From contig DAOULH010000069.1 of NCBI GenBank assembly GCA_034420475.1, positions 1-64,000 on the forward strand: DNA of 64,000 nucleotides, in the 5' to 3' direction. The stretch comes from Bin87 sp034420475. Lineage in GTDB: Bacteria; Chloroflexota; Dehalococcoidia; Lucifugimonadales; UBA3495. Under the pieces are notes generated by a model. That model ran no database searches and had not been told where the DNA came from. It worked only from the letters and a program-made list of their open reading frames with translations. Of this stretch, positions 57,620-64,000 are shown in pieces (within the stretch, counting starts at the first letter, position 1; each line of letters begins with the position of its first letter). A program made the translations under genes and the position numbers.

Positions 57620-58519
57620 ATGACTGCGCTTGACGATGATGCCAGCAACGATAACGATCAGGATTGCAACAGGGGTGCGCCCCCGGCGATGACGGAGGCT
57701 GACGCTGGCGACCGCAGCCGGTTCCGCGCCGGCGAGCTGGCCCTGTTCCTGGACCGCAAGGGCCGCACCTATCAGGAGACGCTTAGCCACGGCGGCGAGT
57801 TCCACTGCCACCTGGGATGGCTGTCGCACGACGATGTCATCGGGCAGCCCGTGGGCGGCTGGTACACCACCAGCCGCGGCCACGTCATGCTTGGCATCAG
57901 GCCCACGCTGGGCGACTACGTGCGCCTGATGCCGCGGGGGCCCCAGGTGATCTACGCCAAGGACCTGGGCAACATCGTGTCCATGGCCGACATTTTTCCC
58001 GGCGCCACGGTGGTTGAGGCGGGGCTAGGCTCCGGCGCGCTGACCACCGCCCTGCTGCGCGCCGTAGGCCCGATGGGGCGTGTCCATTCCTACGAGATCA
58101 ACGAGGCGGTGGTGAACAAGGCGCTGTCCAACGTGCGCTCCGTGATACCCGACACCTCACGCCATGAGGTCACCGTGGGCGACATCTTCGAGGGCATCTC
58201 CGACACCGCGGTTGACCGGGTGATCCTGGACCTGCCGGAGCCGTGGCACGCGGTGGACGCCGCCGCCAACGCGCTGATCACCGGCGGCATCCTGCTGTCC
58301 TTCCTGCCCACCATCCTCCAGGTGCAGGAGTTGGTGCTGGCGTTGAACGCCGATGGCAGGTTCGCCCGGGTGGAGACCGCCGAGACCATGCTGCGGGGCT
58401 GGAACGTGTCGCGGCGCAGCGTGCGGCCGGCCCATCGCATGGTGGCGCACAGCGGATTCATCACCACGGCGGTGCGGTGCGTGCCGCCGGGGCGAGAGGG
58501 CTACGCCTCCAGGCCGTGA
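57620..58519 (+). CDS. trmI: tRNA (adenine-58-N1)-methyltransferase
   Basis: A 299-residue SAM-dependent enzyme. The N-terminal domain has RFRAGELALFLDRKGRTYQETL; the Rossmann part has VVEAGLGSGALTTALLRAVG (SAM loop), GRVHSYEINEAVVNKAL, and VILDLPEPWHAVDAAANAL (motif IV-like DLPEPW). This is TrmI, which methylates A58 in the T-loop of tRNA. The N-terminus has an extra acidic stretch (about 1-30). It is the only RNA-modifying gene in the window. Confidence 0.92.
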   Translation: MTALDDDASNDNDQDCNRGAPPAMTEADAGDRSRFRAGELALFLDRKGRTYQETLSHGGEFHCHLGWLSHDDVIGQPVGGWYTTSRGHVMLGIRPTLGDYVRLMPRGPQVIYAKDLGNIVSMADIFPGATVVEAGLGSGALTTALLRAVGPMGRVHSYEINEAVVNKALSNVRSVIPDTSRHEVTVGDIFEGISDTAVDRVILDLPEPWHAVDAAANALITGGILLSFLPTILQVQELVLALNADGRFARVETAETMLRGWNVSRRSVRPAHRMVAHSGFITTAVRCVPPGREGYASRP

Positions 58520-58559
58520 ACCCACTTGAATTTGAACGCTCGCGATAGAGAGGGGAGGA

Positions 58560-59249
58560 ATGTCGTTGCGATTTCTGGTGGTAGCGGGGTCTGCCGTTGC
58601 CGCCATCTTGAGAATTATCGGCAGCGTCCTCTATCAACCAGACGACGGCGAACGAGTACCAACCTGGAGCATCCGCAGGCGGGAAGCGAGGCTTTTCTTT
58701 CTGCTTCTATACAGCCTATGGATAGCGGCCGCTATCGTGCTGGCTTATGCCCAATACTCCCCGACCTCGCTCCGAGTGATACAATGGGCATCGCCGCCGC
58801 ACGTCGGAGATGGAACCGCCTATATCGTCTTACAGCGATTTGGCAACATCGTCGTCCCCCTGACGGCTGTCGCCTTGGTGCTTACGCCCGTTCTGAGTAC
58901 AGTCGGGAGGATCCTGATGTCGTTATCCCAATTCATCAATGAAAAAATCCTGGACCCCATCATCGACGCCAAGATAGTCGCTCCAAACGCCGACAAGATC
59001 CGCGCGGCAGTCGCTGCCCGAGTGACTGAGGAAGTCACCGCCCAGGTCACTGAGGAAGTCACCGCCCAGATCACTGAGGAAGTCACCGCCCAGGTCACTG
59101 AGGAAGTCACCGCCCAGGTCACTGAGGAAGTCACCGCCCGCACCGGCGAGCAGTGGGTTGCCTGGATCGCCCGCCGGGATGCGGCGTTGGCGCAGGGACT
59201 GGAGTTTAACGAACCCCGTCCCGACGAGGTAGATATATCCCGGATCTAA
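58560..59249 (+). CDS. Membrane protein with 8-residue tandem repeats
   Basis: A 229-residue protein of unknown family. Three hydrophobic stretches are likely (near 5-22, 45-63, 92-110), followed by a helical region with five copies of the 8-residue unit VTEEVTAQ, coded by five 24-base units. The C-terminus after the repeats is polar (EQWVAWIARRDAALAQG). The repeats suggest a coiled coil or a spacer. The ATG 58560 follows GGGGAGG. Confidence 0.6.
   Translation: MSLRFLVVAGSAVAAILRIIGSVLYQPDDGERVPTWSIRRREARLFFLLLYSLWIAAAIVLAYAQYSPTSLRVIQWASPPHVGDGTAYIVLQRFGNIVVPLTAVALVLTPVLSTVGRILMSLSQFINEKILDPIIDAKIVAPNADKIRAAVAARVTEEVTAQVTEEVTAQITEEVTAQVTEEVTAQVTEEVTARTGEQWVAWIARRDAALAQGLEFNEPRPDEVDISRI
59022..59141 (+). 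repeat. 24-base tandem repeat, five units, in coding sequence
   Basis: Unit GTCACTGAGGAAGTCACCGC then CCAG, nearly identical in all five copies and in frame with the membrane protein. Unit number may vary between strains. Confidence 0.9.
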
Positions 59250-59268
59250 TGTCCATCCGGCTCCAGGG

Positions 59269-60396
59269 CTATGCGGCCAGGCCGTGAACCGGGAACACCG
59301 CGTCTTTGATGGCGGCCACGCTCTCGGCGGCCAGGGCGCGGGCGTCGGCGCGGATGTAGTCGGGAATTTCGGGTATCTCGGTATCGCGCAGGGTGGCGCG
59401 GCCGAGACGCTCGATGGCTGGCGTGGGGATACGATCCGGCCACTCGGCGCCGCACATGACGCCGTAGGCCAGGGTCCAGCAGCGGGCCACCGCGCCGATG
59501 TCGTACCCGCCGCCGCCGGTGGCCAACCACGGGCAGCCAAGCCCGCCCAGCCGCGTCACGGCGGCGATGAACCCCCGGCTGGTGACCTGCAAGTGGGTGA
59601 GCGGGTCGGTATGGTAGGAATCGATGCCCAACTGGGTGAGCAGGACGTCGGGCGCGAAAGCTTCGAGCAGTGGCGGCACCACGGACTCGAAGGCCTCCAG
59701 GTAAATCTCGTCGTCGGTGTAAGGATACAGCGGCAGGTTGACGGCGTAGCCGATGCCCTCGCCGGAGCCGACCTCACCGGCGAAGCCGGTGCCGGGAAAC
59801 AGATAACGGCCTGATTCGTGCACCGAGATGGTGAGCACGCGGGGGTCATCGTAGAAGGCGTCCTGCACGCCGTCGCCGTGGTGGGCGTCAATGTCCACGT
59901 AGGCGACGCGCAGGCCGCGCTGCAACAGGTACATAATGGCGACCACCGGGTCGTTGAAGACGCAGAAACCGCTGGCGTTGCGGGCCGCCGCGTGGTGCAG
60001 GCCGCCGCTGATGTTGAACGCCGCCGGAACCTCGCCGTCGGCCACCATGCGGGCGGCGGTGAGGGTCGCGCCGGTGCTGAGCATGGCCGCCTCATACATG
60101 CCGGGGTAGGTCGGGTTGTCGCCGCCCTGGGCGAAGCCGAAGCGCTGGGGCTGGAAGCCGGTGAGACCCAGGCTGAAGGTGCGCACGGCGGCCATGTAGT
60201 CGCGGGAGTGGAATGCCCCGACGCTGGTCTCGTCGGCCAGAGTCGGGCTGACCAGCAGGGAATCGACGCCGTCGAAAGCTCCGTAGGCGTCCAGCAGTTC
60301 GTAAGTGTGCCGCAGCCGGACGGGACGCATGGGGTGATCCTGGCGCAGCACGTGCTGGCTCATGGCGTCGTCGTAGACGAAGGCGGCGCGGGGCAT
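59269..60396 (-). CDS. Histone deacetylase-family protein (AcuC-like)
   Basis: A 375-residue zinc-dependent deacetylase fold. The metal and catalytic blocks are HHAAARNASGFCVFND, VAYVDIDAHHGDGVQDAFYDDPRVLTISVHE and LTQLGIDSYHTDPLTHL, with Asp-x-His and the second Asp for zinc. It has the residues of active AcuC/class I-type deacetylases. It is close to AcuC of the acetoin-use operon, but no acu partner lies here, and polyamine deacetylation is also possible. The start ATG 60396 was chosen over 60411. Confidence 0.88.
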   Translation of the reverse strand: MPRAAFVYDDAMSQHVLRQDHPMRPVRLRHTYELLDAYGAFDGVDSLLVSPTLADETSVGAFHSRDYMAAVRTFSLGLTGFQPQRFGFAQGGDNPTYPGMYEAAMLSTGATLTAARMVADGEVPAAFNISGGLHHAAARNASGFCVFNDPVVAIMYLLQRGLRVAYVDIDAHHGDGVQDAFYDDPRVLTISVHESGRYLFPGTGFAGEVGSGEGIGYAVNLPLYPYTDDEIYLEAFESVVPPLLEAFAPDVLLTQLGIDSYHTDPLTHLQVTSRGFIAAVTRLGGLGCPWLATGGGGYDIGAVARCWTLAYGVMCGAEWPDRIPTPAIERLGRATLRDTEIPEIPDYIRADARALAAESVAAIKDAVFPVHGLAA

Positions 60397-60512
60397 GGTT
60401 GGTGTCCTCAACTTCGTGAATTGTGTGCAGCCGACAGAGTATCACGCGACGAGACAGGGCGGGCCAACGTGATAGACTGGCTGCGCGCGCAACTCTAACC
60501 GGAGGTGCCAGA

Positions 60513-60860
60513 ATGGCCGGCGAAACACCGCACGATACCCCGTTTAATGCAGGCTCAACCGACGCTCCGGCCCAAGCCGCTGATTCCGGTGAAAGAGAAA
60601 CTTTCCTGTCGTTCTTGCGGAAGGACTTGCAATGGGTGGCGATAGCGTGGGGGGGAGGGTGGTTCTTTGGCGTCATGTTTCTGTCAATAGCTTTCACTTT
60701 GGAAGACGCCACTAGAATCGCAGGGGTAGCTGCCGGCGGCATCTTCCTGATGATTGCGCCCGGCAGTTATGCTACGTGGGAAACTTGGCGCGGCTATCGC
60801 TACAGTACCGATAAAGGCCAACGAAAGTCGCGGGCCGGAGAGTCTCAAAATGCCGGATAG
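60513..60860 (+). CDS. Small membrane protein of unknown function
   Basis: A 115-residue protein: an acidic, polar N-terminus (about 1-40) followed by two hydrophobic segments (WVAIAWGGGWFFGVMFLSIAF; ATRIAGVAAGGIFLMIAPGS). It is not recognised. The start ATG 60513 follows GGAGGTG; a longer reading starts before a ribosome site. Its end overlaps the next gene by 11 bases. Confidence 0.6.
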   Translation: MAGETPHDTPFNAGSTDAPAQAADSGERETFLSFLRKDLQWVAIAWGGGWFFGVMFLSIAFTLEDATRIAGVAAGGIFLMIAPGSYATWETWRGYRYSTDKGQRKSRAGESQNAG

Positions 60861-61215
60861 CCAGGAATGGGAACGCCATTGGAATACGATATTCTTGGGC
60901 ATAGTCACCGTGGCAACGGCAGCAGCAGGCGTTGCGCTGTTTACCGCTGACGTCACGGAAGTTGTTACGTCCTGGGCAACGTATTCGCTTGCGGTAATCG
61001 CGATACTTGCATACCTGAGTGTGCTCCACCTGGGCAGTAGGGTTATTTTCTCGACACCCGACGAACTTGGACGACGGAGAACAACCAAAAGGCGCATTGC
61101 GCGCAACCTGTACGGATGGTTCGTCCTAGAATTGCTGGCCTTGATCGGATTGCTGATCCCGGAGGCATTTGCCGGTCTTTTGCAATTGCTGGCGCCGGCC
61201 CCCTCGCCAGCGTAA
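60850..61215 (+). CDS. Small membrane protein of unknown function, overlapping partner
   Basis: A 121-residue protein with three hydrophobic stretches (TIFLGIVTVATAAAGVALFTA; SLAVIAILAYLSVLHLG; FVLELLALIGLLIPEAFAGLL). It overlaps the preceding small membrane gene by 11 bases, so the two are coupled and may form a complex. A basic loop DELGRRRTTKRRIARNL lies between the last two segments. No family recognised. Confidence 0.6.
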   Translation: MPDSQEWERHWNTIFLGIVTVATAAAGVALFTADVTEVVTSWATYSLAVIAILAYLSVLHLGSRVIFSTPDELGRRRTTKRRIARNLYGWFVLELLALIGLLIPEAFAGLLQLLAPAPSPA

Positions 61216-61259
61216 ACCTCGCCAACGTCTCAACTCCTCCGCAAGCAGTAGCTATTGCG

Positions 61260-61682
61260 CTACTCCTCCATCAGGCCGGAGCCGTCGCGCTGGAGGATTT
61301 CGATGCGCACGTCGTCGGGGCCGCGGACGAAGGCGATGCGGACGCCGGGGCGGATGGTGCGCGGCTCCACGTAGATCTCCGCGCCCTTGCCGCGCAGGTC
61401 CTCCACCGCGCCGTCGATGTCGTCCACGCGGAATCCGAAGTGGTCCAGGCCCAGATGCGGGTCGCGCGGGCTCAGATCGATGTGCTCCTCGGGAGGAACT
61501 GAGGCGATGAAGATGGCCAAGCCGTTAACGTCCAGATCAACGCGGGGCACGCCGTCGCTCTGGATGAGGCGCAGGACCTTCGCGCCGAACATGGTCTCGA
61601 AGAAGGTGGCCATGCCCTCCGGGTCCTTAGTGCGAACGTGGATGTGGTCGTAGGTGTAGGTGTAAACGGGGGCGGTGGACAT
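61260..61682 (-). CDS. VOC-family protein
   Basis: A 140-residue vicinal-oxygen-chelate protein: YDHIHVRTKDPEGMATFFETMFGAKVL, LDHFGFRVDDIDGAVEDLRGKGAEI and RIAFVRGPDDVRIEILQRD. Candidate metal ligands are His in DHIHV, His in DHFGF and Glu in RIEIL. It may be a lyase, isomerase or dioxygenase. It is not close in sequence to the VOC protein at 18738. It stands between small membrane genes and a Uma2 gene. Confidence 0.87.
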   Translation of the reverse strand: MSTAPVYTYTYDHIHVRTKDPEGMATFFETMFGAKVLRLIQSDGVPRVDLDVNGLAIFIASVPPEEHIDLSPRDPHLGLDHFGFRVDDIDGAVEDLRGKGAEIYVEPRTIRPGVRIAFVRGPDDVRIEILQRDGSGLMEE

Positions 61683-61721
61683 GACGAAAGCCTCCTTGTT
61701 GTCATTACGAACCTGGCCTGG

Positions 61722-62492
61722 CTAGTTTTCCGACCGCAAACGGCGCAATTGCTCCCGCAACTGTTGGGCCTCGGCTTCCGCAACGTCGGCCCGGACTTCC
61801 GCAGCGTTGGCCCGGGCCTCTGCGGCCAGCCGGGAGCGCCAAACTTCCCGCCAGCCTTCCAGGTAAGTTCCGGTGGTCGGATCGTACAGCCGCGGCCAGC
61901 CATCATCCCAGGCCAGGCTCAGTTCCAGTATCGGGCTGTATCCCTTCAAGATACCGTCCGGCTCGGTGGTCAACTCTACGGGCTGATACGCGCCGTCGCG
62001 CAGCAGGCCCCCGGCCAGGGGCGCGCCGTGGTAACGGCCGCCGGTGGGGTCGAACCGCCAGTATTCCGGGATGCCCACGGTCGCGTAGATGCCCGGCTTG
62101 CGCCGCACGTCCGCCCGAGCCGTGCTTTCCGACGCCACTTCCAGCGCCCAGTCCGGCGGCTTGCCCACTTCCCAGGGCAGGTAGATTTTGCGAGGTCGTA
62201 TGGCCCTGGCGTCCACCCCAAAGGCCAGATAAACATCCGGCGAAACTCGCACGTTCAGGTTGCCGGGGTCATAGCAAATGTAGGTCTCGTTGTCCAAAAA
62301 CACGTCGGGGCGCCGGTTGAAGTCGGTAAAGCGAGCCCGGAACAGTCCCATGAGCTCTGCCACTTCAAGGTTTTGTTCCATAGCGTCAGGGGTAAGGTGC
62401 TTGGTGTCGGGGTCAAATTCCAGGCTGGCGTAGTCAATCTCACCCCGGCGGTTGTAGGGCAGCATTTTGGCTTTATCTGCGGCGGTGGTCAT
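61722..62492 (-). CDS. Uma2-family protein with C-terminal coiled coil
   Basis: A 256-residue Uma2 protein: FRARFTDFNRRPDVFLDNETYICYDPGNLNVRVSPDVYLAFGV, KPPDWALEVASESTARADV and IPEYWRFDPTGGRYHGAPL carry the endonuclease-like core. The tail (about 205-256) is helical and charged (RSRLAAEARANAAEVRADVAEAEAQQLREQLRRLRSEN). It is a relative of the protein at 51966. The start ATG 62492 was chosen over a longer reading without a ribosome site. Confidence 0.85.
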   Translation of the reverse strand: MTTAADKAKMLPYNRRGEIDYASLEFDPDTKHLTPDAMEQNLEVAELMGLFRARFTDFNRRPDVFLDNETYICYDPGNLNVRVSPDVYLAFGVDARAIRPRKIYLPWEVGKPPDWALEVASESTARADVRRKPGIYATVGIPEYWRFDPTGGRYHGAPLAGGLLRDGAYQPVELTTEPDGILKGYSPILELSLAWDDGWPRLYDPTTGTYLEGWREVWRSRLAAEARANAAEVRADVAEAEAQQLREQLRRLRSEN

Positions 62493-62629
62493 TGCAAACC
62501 TCCCGGCAACGCCCGCTGGCGGCGTGGGTGGCGGCAATTGTAGCACTTCAAAACGCCGGAGCGGTTATCATGCCGGCCCCGGCGTTCTCGCCGCTGCTAT
62601 CCCAAGCGCGGGGAAATACCGTCAGCCCG

Positions 62630-63886
62630 TTACCGGATGGGGCCGGGCGGTTTGACCTGTTCCATCAGGTCGTTGTTCCATCCCCCTTCTGCTACCAGAA
62701 TGGCCTTGGCGTCGAAAACGAACGCCTCAATCAGGTTGTGTGACAGGTAAACGTAGATTCCCGGCTGGCGAATAGTGTGGATTGAGGCCCCCGCTGCGCC
62801 GGCGGCGATGACCCAGGTCTCCAGGTCAATAGCCGGCGGGTTGCTGAAATTCCCGCGCTCCCACACGTAATCGCCATGCCCGCCGATGAGGTGGGGATAC
62901 GACTGGCGGTTGGCCTGAGTGTGGACGATGAGGACGTTTTCGCCCACGTTGGCGGTAAGCTGCCCGTTGCCTTGCAGCGCTCCGGTAACGCCGTTGAACA
63001 CGATATGCGTGGGGATGAGGGCAGCCATCGCCGCCAGGTCGTCCACCAGCGCCGCGCCGGCGCTGTCGTACCGCTTGAACTCGCCGTTGTCATCCCGAGG
63101 CAGGTAGTATTCCTGTCCGCCCAGGTAATAGGCGCGGTCATAACGAATGGGGTTGCCGGCCGGGTCTTTGAGGCCGTCACGGGGCAGCACCATGATGGCG
63201 CCGTTCATGCCGTGGGTAACGTGCCAGGGCACCATGGTGCCGCCGGGAGCGCAGTGATAAACGAATGCGCCGGATTTCGTCGCTCGAAAACGCAGCACAA
63301 CTTCCTGTCCCGGCCCTATCTGGGTCAGGGAACCGCCGCCCAGCGCGCCAATGGAAGCGTGGAAGTCGATGTTGTGCAGCAGATCGCTGCTGGCCGGGTT
63401 CACCAGCGTCAGCTCCACGTAGTCGCCCTCATGCACCACGATCATGGGACCGGGGACGGAGCCGTTGAAGGTAAAGGCCCAGGTGAAGACGCCGGGGGCG
63501 ACTTCAATCTCCTTTTCTTCAATCACCATTCGCACTTCCACCACCCGCGGCTCGCCGGTGTAGGTCTGCTCGTGCTCCGGGAAGAAGGGCGGCGCGACCA
63601 GTTCCTGGGTGACCCGTTCCAGACTGCTCACGTCCTCCGGTTCCCAGGTCGTCGGGCCGTCCCAATAGGCTGAAGACCGGGCTGCCGTGGCTTCGGCGCC
63701 GGCTCCGGCAGCGGGCGCGGCTTCAGGGCTGGGCAGCGCCGTGGGCAGGTTGAAGGCTGGCGTGGCTACGGGCGTATCCGCGTCGCGGCCGCAGGCAACT
63801 CCGGCCAGCAGCGCCGCCGCCAGCAGCGCAACCGCGGCTCCAACGAAAGGGCGCAATCCCCGGCGGTCGATGGCGACCTTTTTCAT
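62630..63886 (-). CDS. nirK: Copper-containing nitrite reductase (NirK-like) lipoprotein
   Basis: A 418-residue two-domain cupredoxin. The signal peptide ends in lipobox AGVAC (Cys32), and a Pro/Ala-rich linker follows. Type 1 copper ligands: His171, Cys212, His222, Met227. Type 2 ligands: His176, His211 and a later His. The catalytic Asp174 is present in HNIDFH, and the second catalytic His is in PTHIVFNG. This is the NirK pattern, so it should reduce nitrite to nitric oxide outside the membrane. No nor or regulator gene is in the window. A good promoter lies 58 bases upstream of the ATG. Confidence 0.88.
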   Translation of the reverse strand: MKKVAIDRRGLRPFVGAAVALLAAALLAGVACGRDADTPVATPAFNLPTALPSPEAAPAAGAGAEATAARSSAYWDGPTTWEPEDVSSLERVTQELVAPPFFPEHEQTYTGEPRVVEVRMVIEEKEIEVAPGVFTWAFTFNGSVPGPMIVVHEGDYVELTLVNPASSDLLHNIDFHASIGALGGGSLTQIGPGQEVVLRFRATKSGAFVYHCAPGGTMVPWHVTHGMNGAIMVLPRDGLKDPAGNPIRYDRAYYLGGQEYYLPRDDNGEFKRYDSAGAALVDDLAAMAALIPTHIVFNGVTGALQGNGQLTANVGENVLIVHTQANRQSYPHLIGGHGDYVWERGNFSNPPAIDLETWVIAAGAAGASIHTIRQPGIYVYLSHNLIEAFVFDAKAILVAEGGWNNDLMEQVKPPGPIR

Positions 63887-63943
63887 TATTCACCCCCAAC
63901 TGGCCGGCCGGGTATAGTGCGGCCAGGCCCAGCAGCGCTATCT

Positions 63944-63971
63944 ATTGTACTATTTTCATACAGTATGCCAA
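63944..63971 (-). promoter_or_regulatory. Promoter of nirK-like gene
   Basis: On the reverse strand, TTGGCA (63966-63971) is the -35, a 16-base spacer follows, and TACAAT (63944-63949) is the -10, each 5 of 6 to the consensus. It is 58 bases upstream of the start. The sequence further upstream is AT-rich. Confidence 0.65.
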
Positions 63972-64000
63972 GTAGACTCAACTTGATACAATAAATTATT

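Noticed and set aside
59022..59141. A CRISPR array
   Set aside because: Units are directly adjacent, with no spacers, and are in frame with a protein. No cas genes occur anywhere in the window, and the dispersed repeats are not clustered.

Overview
The window is a GC-rich bacterial chromosome segment, 64 kb long. It carries about 75 protein genes, one tRNA-Ala, a cobalamin riboswitch, two families of dispersed palindromic repeats and an unusually dense set of toxin-antitoxin (TA) modules. Gene content suggests Chloroflexota of the Dehalococcoidia/SAR202 kind: many flavin-dependent monooxygenase-type enzymes, two GMC oxidoreductases, orphan NMT1/THI5-type binding proteins, an SCO1664/DUF3090 pair, a TrmI methyltransferase, Uma2 proteins with coiled-coil tails, and lipoproteins with plain lipoboxes. 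This assignment is an inference from gene content; there is no rRNA or ribosomal protein here to confirm it.

Layout. 1-2.5 kb: an IS630 transposase tail, a PIN protein, then gcvH and gcvT (reverse strand). 2.5-7.1 kb: a cobalamin riboswitch with its own terminator, ahead of a NikA/NikB/NikC-like importer that has no ATPase gene beside it. 7.2-14.6 kb: orphan binding proteins, small orphan genes, a cassette bounded by about 150-bp direct repeats, and flavin and lactonase enzymes. 14.7-17 kb: tRNA-Ala and two TA modules. 17-24.8 kb: a catabolic block (GMC oxidoreductase, VOC, MFS, alpha/beta hydrolase, enoyl-CoA hydratase, nitroreductase, MetE-like). 24.8-31.4 kb: a dCTP deaminase-like gene, then the reverse-strand cluster GMC-DUF1800-NHL-DUF1501. 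31.5-32.7 kb: two back-to-back TA modules. 32.7-40.3 kb: SGNH hydrolase, YkgJ-type, Lin0512, modABC, HAD, SCO1664, DUF3090. 40.3-43.2 kb: a luciferase-like oxidoreductase and an ATPase/DUF4276 pair that resembles a defence module. 43.7-49.9 kb: a MoxR-DUF58-transglutaminase operon with two tandem HicBA-like modules embedded in it. 49.9-64 kb: MGMT, Phd-PIN TA, Uma2 genes, aldehyde dehydrogenase, a serine protease whose start lies inside a dispersed repeat, Fic, TrmI, AcuC-like deacetylase, small membrane proteins, and a copper nitrite reductase.

How it fits together. The metabolic genes point to a heterotroph that attacks varied organic substrates with flavin, GMC, lactonase and beta-oxidation-type enzymes. 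It takes up molybdate (ModABC), uses glycine cleavage, and can probably reduce nitrite (NirK-like). The importer under B12 control suggests uptake of cobalt, nickel or a corrin-related compound. TA and defence-like genes are scattered between ordinary genes. Several carry changes at key residues: a PIN protein with Tyr for the first Asp, a TOPRIM-like protein with Ser for Glu, and a transglutaminase with Ser for Cys. The dispersed repeats sit in most of the wider intergenic gaps, and in one case one supplies protein-coding sequence.
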